A stretch of 64,000 nt of DNA from contig NZ_CP016359.1 in the NCBI RefSeq assembly GCF_001951155.1, positions 1,264,001-1,328,000 of the forward strand. The letters run 5' to 3'. The stretch is from Christiangramia flava JLT2011. Lineage in GTDB: Bacteria; Bacteroidota; Bacteroidia; Flavobacteriales; Flavobacteriaceae. The notes beneath the pieces are model-generated. The model worked only from the letters and a program-made list of their open reading frames with translations. It made no database searches and was not told the DNA's origin. Below, one piece after another: positions 44,229-53,992 of the stretch; positions within the stretch are counted from its first letter, which is position 1, and each line of letters opens with the position of its first letter. The translations under genes were made by a program, and so were the position numbers.

Positions 44229-45596
44229 CTATTTGTTAGAAGATTGGTTTAAGGTTACATCAGTTCCCAAATAATCCTGAACTGTTCGGAAGCCGATATA
44301 ACTTCTGGCTGAATCAGCATATTCATAATCTCTGGAACTTACCTGAAGGAAATAAGCGACATCCTTCCATGACCCTCCTCTAACTACTTTTCTCATATCA
44401 TCAGGATTGTTAACGGTGGGGTTCATGGTAGACATGTATTCATATGATCCTGGATCATATGAAGAATCTACCCATTCCGAAACATTCCCGGCCATGTTGT
44501 ACAACCCAAAATCGTTCGGGTCATAAGATTTTGCTTCTACGGTATACAAAGCCTGATCGGCGGCATAATCTCCTCGAAGCGGCTTAAAGTTTGCCATAAA
44601 ACACCCACGATCATTCTTGGTGTACGGTCCACCCCAAGGATAGGTAGCTCCATCCAGGCCGCCTCTCGCAGCATATTCCCACTCCCCTTCAGTTGGTAAG
44701 CGGTAAGAAGGAACATTGGCATCTCCCTTGGATTTTTTATAATCGTTATGATATTTTGTTCTCCACTGGGTAAAAGCACGAGCTTGCTTCCAGCTCACTC
44801 CTACCACAGGATATTCATCATAAGCACTATGCCAGAAATAATCGTTGTGCATGGGCTCATTGTAAGAGTAGTTGAAATCCTTGATCCATACGGTGGTATC
44901 AGGATATACGGAAACTTCTTCGGTTTTAATGTAATCGCTACGGTCTCCCTGCTGTTTCGCGGCAGACTGGATGTCCATCCAGCTGTATCTGAATTTCAGT
45001 TTTTTCACATCGATCGTACGCTGGCCATTGTATACTTCATCCATCGGGATATACATCGAATCCATGACTTCCGCGTAATATACATCGGGATACTTATCTG
45101 TCTCCCAAACCAAATCTACGTCTTTATTCAGTTTACGGTTGGCATAATCGTCTGAAGGACCGCCCTGACCGTAAGTATTCATCATATATTCCTGATACGG
45201 AGTCATATCTTCCGGATCAGCATCAGCAAACGCATATTCCCCAATCCCATCATCGCCGGGAACAGCGCCCTGCATTTCTGCCATGATCGCAAGTTTCACC
45301 CGAACGACCGAATCGCGAACATAGTTCACGAACTGGCGATACTCTGAGTTAGTAATTTCGGTCTCATCCATGTAAAATGAGCGAACCGTAACGGTCTTTG
45401 GAGGGGCATTCCTCTGCCCGGCAATATCGTCATCAGATTTACCCATGACGAAGGCACCGCCAGGAATCAATGTCATACCATAAGGTTTCTCCGGATTCCA
45501 CTTCTTACCCTCCGCACCAACAAGCTGTCCACGATCGCCTCCACCACAGCTGGAAAGCAAGGCTAGAACAGCAATGAGCGAAATATACTTCTTCAT
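44229..45596 (-). CDS. gldK: Gliding motility / T9SS lipoprotein GldK
   Basis: A 455-residue outer-membrane lipoprotein (lipobox LLSSC17) with an FGE/SUMF1-type domain: MTLIPGGAFVMGKSDDD at the start, YPVVGVSWKQARAFTQWRTK in the middle, RLPTEGEWEYAARGG, and the closing KVVRGGSWKDVAYF and SYIGFRTVQDY. The generating-enzyme cysteine pair of true FGE is absent, as in other GldK proteins, so it is structural. It is the first of gldKLMN and has its own promoter. Confidence 0.96.
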   Translation of the reverse strand: MKKYISLIAVLALLSSCGGGDRGQLVGAEGKKWNPEKPYGMTLIPGGAFVMGKSDDDIAGQRNAPPKTVTVRSFYMDETEITNSEYRQFVNYVRDSVVRVKLAIMAEMQGAVPGDDGIGEYAFADADPEDMTPYQEYMMNTYGQGGPSDDYANRKLNKDVDLVWETDKYPDVYYAEVMDSMYIPMDEVYNGQRTIDVKKLKFRYSWMDIQSAAKQQGDRSDYIKTEEVSVYPDTTVWIKDFNYSYNEPMHNDYFWHSAYDEYPVVGVSWKQARAFTQWRTKYHNDYKKSKGDANVPSYRLPTEGEWEYAARGGLDGATYPWGGPYTKNDRGCFMANFKPLRGDYAADQALYTVEAKSYDPNDFGLYNMAGNVSEWVDSSYDPGSYEYMSTMNPTVNNPDDMRKVVRGGSWKDVAYFLQVSSRDYEYADSARSYIGFRTVQDYLGTDVTLNQSSNK

Positions 45597-45632
45597 AGTT
45601 ATCTTAGGTTAAGACATTTTGATTTACGGCAG

Positions 45633-45663
45633 TAAACCTATCTAATTATTTTCTAAAAAACAA
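45633..45663 (-). promoter_or_regulatory. Promoter for gldKLMN
   Basis: On the minus strand TTG (45663-45661) is followed after 20 bases by TAGGTTTA (45640-45633), one mismatch from TAnnTTTG, and the box ends 36 bp before the gldK start codon. It lets gldK-N be expressed apart from topA. Confidence 0.5.
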
Positions 45664-45710
45664 TATTTCAGATAAAAATAGCCTAAATCAAATAATGTCT
45701 GATGTATTTT

Positions 45711-46871
45711 TTAAACTTCGTTTTTTCTTTTTGCTTTATACCATCTTTCAGGGATCACCTGGTTGCATGCTTCCAGATAATCTTCCTCTGTGCAAGGTAA
45801 TAACGTATGCCTTTTTAATTTAGTATTCACATGATCCAAAAACGGGATCTCGATCCACCACCTGCCGCTCACTGGGCTTTTAAAGAACACCAACACCTCA
45901 TCTTCAATAGGCACCTGGTATCTTATAAACTCTTTTTTAGCGGAAATAGTATTCTCGTTCGTACGGTAGTTCACGCCTTCTACGAAATACCAAATGATCT
46001 GGGCAACCAGCGTATTTGCTAAGTCTCCCAGGTTATTCTGATATTCATAAACACCGAAAGAAGAAACTTTATCACTAATCCCGGCATAACGAGCCAGAGC
46101 GCAAATCTCCCTTCCGTTAAAACCATTAGGTGAATTGAAATAAGCTGAATTCATCGAGCCCGAATCAATCGCATTCAGGTCCATTCCAACCAGATTGGCA
46201 TTCCTGAAGACCGGTTCCATCGCCGCAATATCCGCAGTGACTTCTCCCAGTCGATAAGCCTCAAAAAACAGCCTCTCCATTAATTCGATCTCTTCCTGAG
46301 AATTGAAATAGGTCTGGTAGCCTAAAGCCGAATAATTAAATAAATTATAAGGCTGATCAACTACGATTTTTCCTACATAAGACTCACTGGTAATCGCCTT
46401 GTCAGCATCGCCAAGATCAAATTTACTATCGATATTTACCAGGTTAACCATCTGATCCAGTTTATCATACGCCCTGTATTGGGCATAAATCAAATCCTGG
46501 CTTCCACCCAGTATCACCGGCAAAATATCCTTTTTTATCAGGCTTTCAACGATTTGTTGTACCGCGAAATAGGTATCGTCAACGGTTGCGCCTGCTTCCA
46601 CATCCCCCAGATCAGCAATATTCACACGCCAGTTCCCGGGGAATAGTCTGTAAAAATTTCTTCTAAGCTGTGAAAATTCAGGGGTTTCGCTTTTCCGTAC
46701 CGCTCGGCGGTTATCTTTCACGCCAAAAATAGCCACGTGAACATTTTCCAGATCAGGTAAGCCCGAACGCTCGCTATGGAACAGGGTTTTCGCTCCAAGG
46801 GAATGCTGGTCTAAGTTCTTGATTTGATCAAGCAGGTCCTGACTCAGGGGAGCAAGAAAATCGATCTCCAT
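45711..46871 (-). CDS. Arginase-fold protein with degenerate metal site
   Basis: A 386-residue protein of the ureohydrolase (arginase/formimidoylglutamase) fold that always, as far as I recall, sits between topA and gldK in Flavobacteriaceae. Real arginases need three motifs for their two manganese ions. Here GGDH is GGSQ (Q125 for the histidine), DAHxD is DSKFD (K150 for the second histidine; D148 and D152 kept) and SxDxDxxD is MDLNAID (N233 for an aspartate; D231 and D236 kept). Three of six ligands are lost, so hydrolase activity is unlikely. A C-terminal extension of about 60 residues (RWWIEIPF onwards) is not part of arginase. It starts 3 bp after the topA stop codon. Automatic names such as formimidoylglutamase should not be trusted. 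Confidence 0.88.
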   Translation of the reverse strand: MEIDFLAPLSQDLLDQIKNLDQHSLGAKTLFHSERSGLPDLENVHVAIFGVKDNRRAVRKSETPEFSQLRRNFYRLFPGNWRVNIADLGDVEAGATVDDTYFAVQQIVESLIKKDILPVILGGSQDLIYAQYRAYDKLDQMVNLVNIDSKFDLGDADKAITSESYVGKIVVDQPYNLFNYSALGYQTYFNSQEEIELMERLFFEAYRLGEVTADIAAMEPVFRNANLVGMDLNAIDSGSMNSAYFNSPNGFNGREICALARYAGISDKVSSFGVYEYQNNLGDLANTLVAQIIWYFVEGVNYRTNENTISAKKEFIRYQVPIEDEVLVFFKSPVSGRWWIEIPFLDHVNTKLKRHTLLPCTEEDYLEACNQVIPERWYKAKRKNEV

Positions 46872-46874
46872 TGA

Positions 46875-49373
46875 TTACTTCTTTTTGGTGGTTTTTTTGG
46901 TCGTTTTCTTTTTGGTCGTTTTTTTCTTGGTAGCCTTTTTCTCGATAATAGCTTTGGCTTCTTCGAGAGTCATTTTCTCGACCTTGGTAGTTTTTGGCAT
47001 TTCCACCTTAGTCTTACCTTTAATTATGTTGAAACGTCCCCATCTGGCCTTTTCCACACGAATCCCTTCTTCTTCCCAATTATGAATGATCTTCTCACGC
47101 TCTTTTTTCAGTTTGTCCTCGATCAGTTCCTCGATATCATCTCCGGAAAGATTATCAAAATCATACTTCTTATTTACGTTGATGAAGATATTGTTCCATT
47201 TTAAATAAGGTCCAAATCGACCAACTCCTTTTTGCACCGGTTTATCCTGGTACTCATAGATTGGTGCGTCGGCCTTTTCTTTTTCCTTAATAAGCTCCAT
47301 CGCACGATCAAAACTTACGTCATGCGGATCTTCACCCTTTTCTAGTGAAACGAATTTTTTTCCGAAGCGCACGTACGGCCCGTATCGACCATTATTCACC
47401 TCTACGCTTTCACCTTTATACTCCCCTAATTTCTTCGGAAGATCAAACAAGGCCATCGCCTCTTCATAGGTAAGGGTTTCCATGTTCTGATCTGGTGCCA
47501 GACTTGCAAACTGTGGTTTTTCTTCATCTTCCACGCTACCTATCTGCACCATTGGTCCGAATTTCCCTAAACGAACACTCACTGGCTTTCCGGTTTCCGG
47601 ATCTTCCCCAAGGATTCGCTCGCCCACTTCACGATCGGCATTTTTAGCAACGTCCTGAACATGAGGATGGAAATCTTTATAGAATTCCTTCATCATGCTG
47701 GTCCATTCTTTATTTCCTTCCGCGATATTATCAAAGCTTTCTTCGACTTTCGCGGTAAAATTATAATCCAGGATATTGCTGAAATGATTTACCAGGAAAT
47801 CGTTTACCACCATTCCGGTAGCGGTAGGAACCAGTTTCCCTTTATCGCTACCTACGGTTTCGGTAAGATTCTTCTCGGTAAGCTTATCTCCTTTCAGGGT
47901 AAATTGTACATATTCTCTTTCAGTGCCATCTACCGAACCTCTTTCGATATAATTCCTGCTTTGGATCGTGGAAATGGTAGGCGCATAAGTTGACGGTCTT
48001 CCAATGCCCAGTTCCTCCAGTTTCTTTACTAGGGAGGCTTCCGTATAGCGATACGGCGGACGCGTAAATCGCTCGGTTGCGGTGATGTAATCCTTGAAAA
48101 GCGGCTGACCAGCTTTCATGGCGGGCAGCATACCACTTTGTTCTTCATCTTCCTCATCGCTGCCTTCCAGGTAAACCTTTAGAAACCCTTCAAATTTCAA
48201 TACTTCACCATTGGCGGTAAAAATATTATCGTGCTTATCTGCCTCGATCTTCACGTTGGTACGCTCCAGTTGCGCATCACTCATCTGCGATGCGATCGCA
48301 CGCTTCCAGATCAGTTCATACAGCCGCTGTTGATCTCTTTCCGCAGAAATGCTGTGATTGGCAAAATTCGTAGGCCTGATGGCTTCGTGAGCTTCCTGAG
48401 CTCCTTTGGCCTTTCCTTTGAACTGGCGGGATTTAGCATATTTCTCGCCGTAAGCTTTCAGAATCTCTTCCTTGGCACCTTTTCGAGCCTCGTCAGAAAG
48501 GTTCACACTATCAGTTCTCATATAGGTAATATGCCCGGCCTCGTATAGTCGTTGCGCCAAAGTCATAGTTTTCCCTACTGAAAAATATAATTTTCTGGAT
48601 GCTTCCTGCTGAAGGGTGGACGTAGTAAACGGCGGCGCAGGGTTTTTCTTCGCCGGTTTGGTCGTAAGATCAGCCACCTTGAAATTCGCGCCAATATTAT
48701 CTTTCAGAAACTGTTCAGCTTCTTCGCGGGTTTCAAAGTTCTTCGGAATTTTAGCTTTCAGGCTTTTTCCGTCTTCCGTAGAAAATTCTGCATCGATCCT
48801 GTAAGAAGCTTCAGGTGTAAAATCCTGAATTTCGCGTTCTCTTTCCACAATCAGCCGTACGGCAACCGATTGTACCCTACCAGCCGATAGTCCGCCCTTG
48901 ACCTTACGCCATAGCACCGGAGACAACTCATAACCAACCAGCCTGTCCAGTACTCGCCGGGCCTGCTGCGCGTTTACAAGGTTGTAATCGATCGTTCTGG
49001 GATTTTCGATCGCTTTCAGAATCGCCTGTTTGGTGATCTCATGAAAAACGATTCGTTTGGTATTGGTATTTTTCAGGTCGAGTTCTTCCGCCAGGTGCCA
49101 GGCAATCGCCTCTCCCTCCCGGTCCTCATCACTCGCCAGCCAGACGGTTTCTGCTGATTTCGCAAGACTCTTCAGTTTCTTTACAACATCCTTTTTATCC
49201 CGCGATACTATATATTTAGGTGTAAAGTCACCCTCGGTGTCCACCCCGATTTCTTTGGTTGGCAGATCGGCTATATGACCAAAGCTGGAAGCTACCTTAT
49301 AATCGGCGCCCAGAAATTTTTCAATGGTTTTGGCCTTTGCCGGGGACTCTACAATCACTAAATTTTTTGCCAT
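46875..49373 (-). CDS. topA: DNA topoisomerase I
   Basis: An 832-residue type IA topoisomerase that removes negative supercoils. The Toprim domain starts VIVESPAKAKTIEKFLGADY and carries SDEDREGEAIAWHL; the catalytic tyrosine is Y284 in GHITYMRTDSVNLS; and the C-terminal half has three topoisomerase C-terminal repeats of the GRFGPYLKWN / GRYGPYVRFGKKF type instead of classical zinc fingers. The last 35 residues are a lysine-threonine-rich tail (KKATKKKTTKKKTTKKTT), as in many Bacteroidota. It is the first gene of the topA - arginase-like pair before gldK. Confidence 0.97.
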   Translation of the reverse strand: MAKNLVIVESPAKAKTIEKFLGADYKVASSFGHIADLPTKEIGVDTEGDFTPKYIVSRDKKDVVKKLKSLAKSAETVWLASDEDREGEAIAWHLAEELDLKNTNTKRIVFHEITKQAILKAIENPRTIDYNLVNAQQARRVLDRLVGYELSPVLWRKVKGGLSAGRVQSVAVRLIVEREREIQDFTPEASYRIDAEFSTEDGKSLKAKIPKNFETREEAEQFLKDNIGANFKVADLTTKPAKKNPAPPFTTSTLQQEASRKLYFSVGKTMTLAQRLYEAGHITYMRTDSVNLSDEARKGAKEEILKAYGEKYAKSRQFKGKAKGAQEAHEAIRPTNFANHSISAERDQQRLYELIWKRAIASQMSDAQLERTNVKIEADKHDNIFTANGEVLKFEGFLKVYLEGSDEEDEEQSGMLPAMKAGQPLFKDYITATERFTRPPYRYTEASLVKKLEELGIGRPSTYAPTISTIQSRNYIERGSVDGTEREYVQFTLKGDKLTEKNLTETVGSDKGKLVPTATGMVVNDFLVNHFSNILDYNFTAKVEESFDNIAEGNKEWTSMMKEFYKDFHPHVQDVAKNADREVGERILGEDPETGKPVSVRLGKFGPMVQIGSVEDEEKPQFASLAPDQNMETLTYEEAMALFDLPKKLGEYKGESVEVNNGRYGPYVRFGKKFVSLEKGEDPHDVSFDRAMELIKEKEKADAPIYEYQDKPVQKGVGRFGPYLKWNNIFINVNKKYDFDNLSGDDIEELIEDKLKKEREKIIHNWEEEGIRVEKARWGRFNIIKGKTKVEMPKTTKVEKMTLEEAKAIIEKKATKKKTTKKKTTKKTTKKK

Positions 49374-49394
49374 AGATTATGTGCTTTGTAAGTG

Positions 49395-49402
49395 CAAAAG
49401 TA
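49395..49402 (-). promoter_or_regulatory. Candidate -7 box for topA
   Basis: The minus strand reads TACTTTTG, an exact TAnnTTTG match, 21 bp before the topA start codon. Upstream TTG triplets exist, but none is at the standard spacing. Confidence 0.5.
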
Positions 49403-49516
49403 TATCAAATTTTTATTCAAGTTGTTCAACCTGGACTTTTGCTGCTATTAAAACTTCTGAAAACACCAATAAAATCAAGGCTTTTCAGAATTTAAAGATT
49501 TTTCTGTGAACTGCTT

Positions 49517-50500
49517 TTACCTCGTGTAAAAGTAAATTGCCGACACTTTCGCAAGCGGGTAATTAAGATCTGGCGCAAGATTCCCTTTTGCCGAACGTGC
49601 ATTATTAAAAGCTACGATCCTTCCGCCGCCATTTAACTGTTCGGCCACAAATATCACATTATATGCTGAATCGTAAACTACTTTTACCGGATTTCCCAAC
49701 TTGGTATTGGCGCCCTGCAACACCAGCTGATCGTCAACCGGGATTGCCGCTCCATCAGCCACTCCGTTTAGAACGCCCTGAAAATCGGGCATGATTTGTA
49801 AACTCCCGTCATTGTCAGCGGTCTCCGTACCAATATCAGAAAGCACCAAAAGATTATCTTCGAAATCCATCCCGTAAATACGCGTTACGCCTTCTATAGT
49901 CACCGTTTTATTCGCGCGAACCACATTGGTGATCCTGTTTTCCAGGAAATCGTTGAAAACTGCCAGTTTATTAGAGGTTTTGTGTGATACAAGCAGGTCG
50001 TCCCCCATGAATTCCACCGCCCAAACACGAAAATTCAAAAAAATCACGTTCCGCAATTTCAAACTGGATCCCTCATGCTGAAACACAAACAACCTGCTAT
50101 CTTCGGTAAGCGGATCTCCATCGGCATCGGCGTCATCAGCCACTACGAAAAAGGAATTATTGACGGCCAGGTCGTGGGGATGCTCCAGAGACTGCGAACC
50201 TTCCAACCTCTCCTCCAGTGCATTTCCAGAAATCCCAAAAGTTTTCAGTGATTTATCGGTCATCGAAAGAATCGCGAGCGAATCGACATCCAAACCATAT
50301 AAACCTGTTATATCGCCGGCTCCACTGGAATAGGTCCCAACTTTCCCGGTATTGATATTGTAACGTTTCACCTGCCCTTCCTGGGTTGCAGCAAAAAGGA
50401 AAGAATTCTTCGAAATCTGAACTTTAGTCGAAGGTTCGTCCTTGCTGCAGGAATGTAAAAATCCCAAACCGCAAATGATCAAAAACGCTTTTCGTAACAT
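49517..50500 (-). CDS. Beta-propeller surface lipoprotein
   Basis: A 327-residue lipoprotein (lipobox FLHSC18 followed by SKDEPSTK, a good surface-export signal). The mature part is a run of propeller blades (FLFAATQEGQVKRYNINTG, LAVNNSFFVVADDADADGDP, MDFEDNLLVLSDIGTET) and ends YPLAKVSAIYFYTR. The blades resemble YncE/SMP-30-type propellers, but no metal site was found. It is a single gene with 143 bp to topA upstream. Function unknown. Confidence 0.75.
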   Translation of the reverse strand: MLRKAFLIICGLGFLHSCSKDEPSTKVQISKNSFLFAATQEGQVKRYNINTGKVGTYSSGAGDITGLYGLDVDSLAILSMTDKSLKTFGISGNALEERLEGSQSLEHPHDLAVNNSFFVVADDADADGDPLTEDSRLFVFQHEGSSLKLRNVIFLNFRVWAVEFMGDDLLVSHKTSNKLAVFNDFLENRITNVVRANKTVTIEGVTRIYGMDFEDNLLVLSDIGTETADNDGSLQIMPDFQGVLNGVADGAAIPVDDQLVLQGANTKLGNPVKVVYDSAYNVIFVAEQLNGGGRIVAFNNARSAKGNLAPDLNYPLAKVSAIYFYTR

Positions 50501-50587
50501 GTTATGAGCTTACAAGGTTCCCGCAAACTTAAAATATTCCTGATATATCGCAGAATTTTTAAGAGAAGCTTACGAAAATCAAGGAGA

Positions 50588-51166
50588 TTATCGTTCGTTC
50601 AATCCCTTTCCCGCTATGATTTTCGGCCTGCTTTTTTCAATTCGCCTGGAACGTGTCGCTTCCTGTTGTGCCTCGTTAAAATGAATGAGATACATCCTTC
50701 GACGACCTGGAGTTAATTTCTGGAAGGCCGATCGCAGCGGTTCATCCTGTTCAAAAATTGTTTCCAGTTCTGGCGGAAGACGTTGTTCTTCCTGATTTTC
50801 AGGTAGCTGAACACCCCGATTTTCAATATCCACCGCCTCTTTTAAAAATTCCTGGATGGCGATTCGTTTCTCTTCAATTTCTTCGGGATTCCTAAAACTC
50901 AATCGCTTGGCCGATCTTGAATTGGGTCCCTGTTCCTCCAGCAATCCGTTAGGATCCTTCAGCAAAACACCTTTAAAGAACATGAGTGCCACGGAATCCT
51001 TGAACGGCTGAATGATCACGATGTTTTTCCCTTCGGAAGTGTAACAGGGTTTTCCCCATTTGAGTTCCTCGCTTAAGCCTGCAGCCATTGCTAGTTCGCG
51101 TAGTTGCCCAATCTCTGCCTTCCATTTTCGGTCTTTCTGAAGATAGTTCTGCATCATGGATTCCAT
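50588..51166 (-). CDS. YdeI/OmpD-associated family protein (DUF1801-type)
   Basis: A 192-residue cytoplasmic protein. Its first part (LRELAMAAGLSEELKWGKPC, then GKNIVIIQPFKDSVALMFFK and GVLLKDPNGLLEEQGPNSRS) is the DUF1801/YdhG fold, and the C-terminal part (PPELETIFEQDEPLRSAFQK, LTPGRRRMYLIHFNEAQQEA) is the OmdA-like helix bundle. The name comes from a weak link to OmpD and tells little about function. It is a single gene. Confidence 0.85.
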   Translation of the reverse strand: MESMMQNYLQKDRKWKAEIGQLRELAMAAGLSEELKWGKPCYTSEGKNIVIIQPFKDSVALMFFKGVLLKDPNGLLEEQGPNSRSAKRLSFRNPEEIEEKRIAIQEFLKEAVDIENRGVQLPENQEEQRLPPELETIFEQDEPLRSAFQKLTPGRRRMYLIHFNEAQQEATRSRRIEKSRPKIIAGKGLNER

Positions 51167-51270
51167 ATTTCTGATTGTTTCGTTATCAAAATGAAGGCGC
51201 CCACATCAAAATACGGGGTATTCAACTGCCTTTCAGGTTATAAGCAAGGAAATTACATATTTTTAGCCAC

Positions 51271-51771
51271 ATGAAAACACTCATCTTACTTATTAGCCTC
51301 AGCATATTTCCGTTTCCAACAATTGAAGCACAGGAATGTGCCTGCTGCTCGGCTGATTTCAGGGGTTTCGATTTCTGGATCGGCGACTGGGAAGTCTATA
51401 ACCCTGAAGGGAAGAAAATTGGAGAAAACAAAGTGATAGCCCTGGAAGACCACTGCATTATTGCGGAAAACTGGACCGGAGCCAGCGGCGGTTCCGGCAA
51501 AAGCTTTAATTACTTCGATAAAAATGACCATACCTGGAACCAGCTCTGGATCAGTAATACTGGTAATATCCTGAAGTTGAAGGGCACTGGTTCAGAAAGC
51601 AAAATGGTGCTGCAAAGCGAACAAAAGCCTGGTGAAGTTCACAATAAGATCACCTGGACCTTAAATGACGATGGCAGCGTAACCCAGCTTTGGGAAGTGC
51701 TGGATGCCAACGGGAAGGTCACACAAAAAGCTTTTGAAGGTATTTACCGAAAAAACATTACTGAAAAATAG
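51271..51771 (+). CDS. Secreted DUF1579-like beta-barrel protein
   Basis: A 166-residue secreted protein: signal peptide MKTLILLISLSIFPFPTIEA, then CACC, then a small barrel beginning FRGFDFWIGDWEVYNPEGKK and running through VIALEDHCIIAENWTGASGG and HNKITWTLNDDGSVTQLWEV. The FDFWIGDWEV opening is common to DUF1579-type calycin-like proteins, which have no proven role. Its 3' end overlaps the convergent thiol-disulfide gene by 14 bp, so neither has a terminator of its own. Confidence 0.75.
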   Translation: MKTLILLISLSIFPFPTIEAQECACCSADFRGFDFWIGDWEVYNPEGKKIGENKVIALEDHCIIAENWTGASGGSGKSFNYFDKNDHTWNQLWISNTGNILKLKGTGSESKMVLQSEQKPGEVHNKITWTLNDDGSVTQLWEVLDANGKVTQKAFEGIYRKNITEK

Positions 51772-53791
51772 CCGTTTTTGACTCCATAGTTGTATCGCCT
51801 GAAAATGCATCAATACCTTCACGAAGCCATTCCAAATAAGAATCGGTATCTGGCTGGTAACCTATTGGCGCATTCAGTTTATTTTCCTGGTGATCGATCA
51901 AAACGTAATAGGGCTGGGCATTCGCCCCATAACGCGTGATCTGAAAATCGCTCCATTTATTCCCGATGGTTTCAATATCTTTCCCGGTTTCTTCTGAAAC
52001 ATATTGCTCGGAAGCCGGCAATTCTCGTTTGTCATCTACGTACAGAGAAATCAACACGATCTCATTTTTTAGCACGTTTAAAACCTGCGGCTCGCTCCAG
52101 ACCCTCTCTTCCATCTTACGGCAATTCACACAGGCATGGCCCGTAAAATCGATCATCACCGGCAGGCCTTGTGCTTTGGCGTATGCCATTCCTTCTTCAT
52201 AATCATGGAAAGAGATAATATCGTGTGGCCCCAAAACGGCATTTTCCGGTAATCCCGAAGCGTTGGATACTCCGCCTCCCTTGGAATTTCCTACACCGTA
52301 AGGGGATTCACTGTATTGTAAGGGTGGTGGGAAACCACTGATAAGCTTCAGGGGCGCTCCCCATAAACCCGGAATAAGGTAGATCGTAAAAGCCAGCACC
52401 AGTAAACCGGTCAGCAATCGGCCCACTGAAATATGTTCCAGTGGCGAATCGTGAGGCAACCTTATTTTTCCGAATAAATAGAAGGCCAAGGCTCCAAACA
52501 CTGTGATCCAGATCGCCAGAAACACTTCTCTTTCCAAAAAGTGCATCTGCAAAACGAGGTCGGCGTTCGATAAAAATTTAAATGCCAGCGCCAGTTCCAG
52601 AAATCCAAGGAAAACTTTGACCGTGTTAAGCCAGCCCCCAGACTTTGGCAATGAATTCAGCCATCCAGGGAAAGCTGCGAACAATGCGAATGGCAGTGCG
52701 ATCGCGGAAGAAAAGCCCAGCATCCCGATCACGGGCGCCATACCGCCCTTTGATGCCGCATCCACCAGCAATGTTCCCACAATGGGACCGGTACAGGAAA
52801 ATGATACGATAGCCAGGGCGAGAGCCATGAAAAATATCCCGACAAATCCCCCTTTATCAGCCTTTGAATCGATCTTTGTTCCCCAGCTACTAGGCAGGAC
52901 GATCTCGTAAGCCCCCAGAAAAGAAAAGGCAAAGAATAGCAGCAGGATAAAGAAAATAATATTAAACCAGACATTGGTGGATAAAGCGTTCAAAGAATCG
53001 GCACCAAAGATCACCGTCACCAGCGTCCCAAGAAAAACGTAAATCACAATGATCGCTAGACCATAAAAAATCGCATTCCTGATGCCCGCAGCACGGGATT
53101 GTGACTGCTTGGTAAAAAAGCTTACGGTCATCGGGATCATGGGAAAAACGCAGGGAGTCAGCAATGCCGCAAAGCCTGATAAAAAAGCAATGAAAAAGAT
53201 CCCCCAGAAATTTTGTTTTTGTTCTGGTTCTAAAGTAGCCGTTTCTATAGACTCTTCGGAAGGCGTCGCAGCAGCTGAAGTGCTTGAATCTTTTGCTGAA
53301 GTCGAAGTAGTTTCCGCTTCAATTGGCTCGCCATTTAACGAAAAAGCGAATTTCTTGGTATCATAAGTACAGGCTTTGTCATCACAGGACTGGTATTCGA
53401 TCTCCGCGTTGATCCTGGTTAGATCGGGATTTTTAAGACGAATCTTTTGCCGGAACTGCGCCTCATCAGAAAAATAGGCCAAATCCATTTCAAAAACCTG
53501 GTCATATTCCACTTCTGGTTCTGATTGTGTTACGCCCCCGACCAATTCATAATCTTCCCCCGCAGCTTCAAATGTGAAAGTAGTTGGATTGGGACCTTCC
53601 GCAGGCATTTCCGTAGCATACAAATGCCAGTGCGGCTCAATTTCGGCATGAAAGATCAGCTCATATTCGGTTTCAGAAATCTTGTTTAACTCGGTTTCCC
53701 AGTGTACCGGATTCAGTATTTGGGAAAAAGCGATGGTTTGAAAGAGCAGGAAAAGCGGTAAAAAGCCTTTCCGAATAAGAGTTTGAAACAT
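51758..53791 (-). CDS. DsbD-like cytochrome c biogenesis / thiol-disulfide interchange protein
   Basis: A 677-residue protein that carries reducing power from the cytoplasm to the periplasm. After the signal peptide come the DsbD alpha domain (CDDKACTYD, about residue 136), a membrane part of eight spans with the two redox cysteines in TPCVFPMIPMTVS and FSCTGPIVGTL, and a C-terminal thioredoxin domain with CVNC (near residue 553, TGHACVNCRKMEERVW). All three cysteine pairs are present, so it should be active. The C-terminal domain is longer than in E. coli DsbD (DKRELPASEQYVSEETG insertion), as is usual in Bacteroidota. Confidence 0.94.
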   Translation of the reverse strand: MFQTLIRKGFLPLFLLFQTIAFSQILNPVHWETELNKISETEYELIFHAEIEPHWHLYATEMPAEGPNPTTFTFEAAGEDYELVGGVTQSEPEVEYDQVFEMDLAYFSDEAQFRQKIRLKNPDLTRINAEIEYQSCDDKACTYDTKKFAFSLNGEPIEAETTSTSAKDSSTSAAATPSEESIETATLEPEQKQNFWGIFFIAFLSGFAALLTPCVFPMIPMTVSFFTKQSQSRAAGIRNAIFYGLAIIVIYVFLGTLVTVIFGADSLNALSTNVWFNIIFFILLLFFAFSFLGAYEIVLPSSWGTKIDSKADKGGFVGIFFMALALAIVSFSCTGPIVGTLLVDAASKGGMAPVIGMLGFSSAIALPFALFAAFPGWLNSLPKSGGWLNTVKVFLGFLELALAFKFLSNADLVLQMHFLEREVFLAIWITVFGALAFYLFGKIRLPHDSPLEHISVGRLLTGLLVLAFTIYLIPGLWGAPLKLISGFPPPLQYSESPYGVGNSKGGGVSNASGLPENAVLGPHDIISFHDYEEGMAYAKAQGLPVMIDFTGHACVNCRKMEERVWSEPQVLNVLKNEIVLISLYVDDKRELPASEQYVSEETGKDIETIGNKWSDFQITRYGANAQPYYVLIDHQENKLNAPIGYQPDTDSYLEWLREGIDAFSGDTTMESKTAIFQ

Positions 53792-53992
53792 AGATTCTGA
53801 AAAATTTGGTTCCGTTTAATTCAATCGTTAAGCCGAAGCTCACCCATAAAAGGTCGTTCAAAAATATCGATTCTTACGTAAAACAGGAAAACAGCAAGCA
53901 TTTATCGTGTGACAAGCGTTATATATTCGTTAAACGATCATTGATTATCAGCATTTTTACCGATTTTATGGTAGATCAAAAATAAAATTGTT

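Noticed and set aside
45711-46871. Active formimidoylglutamase or arginase
   Set aside because: Three of the six metal ligands are replaced, so the enzyme name is not supported.
46875-46990. Repetitive sequence at the end of topA, at first sight a simple repeat
   Set aside because: It encodes the lysine-threonine tail of topoisomerase I, common in Bacteroidota, and is not an independent repeat element.
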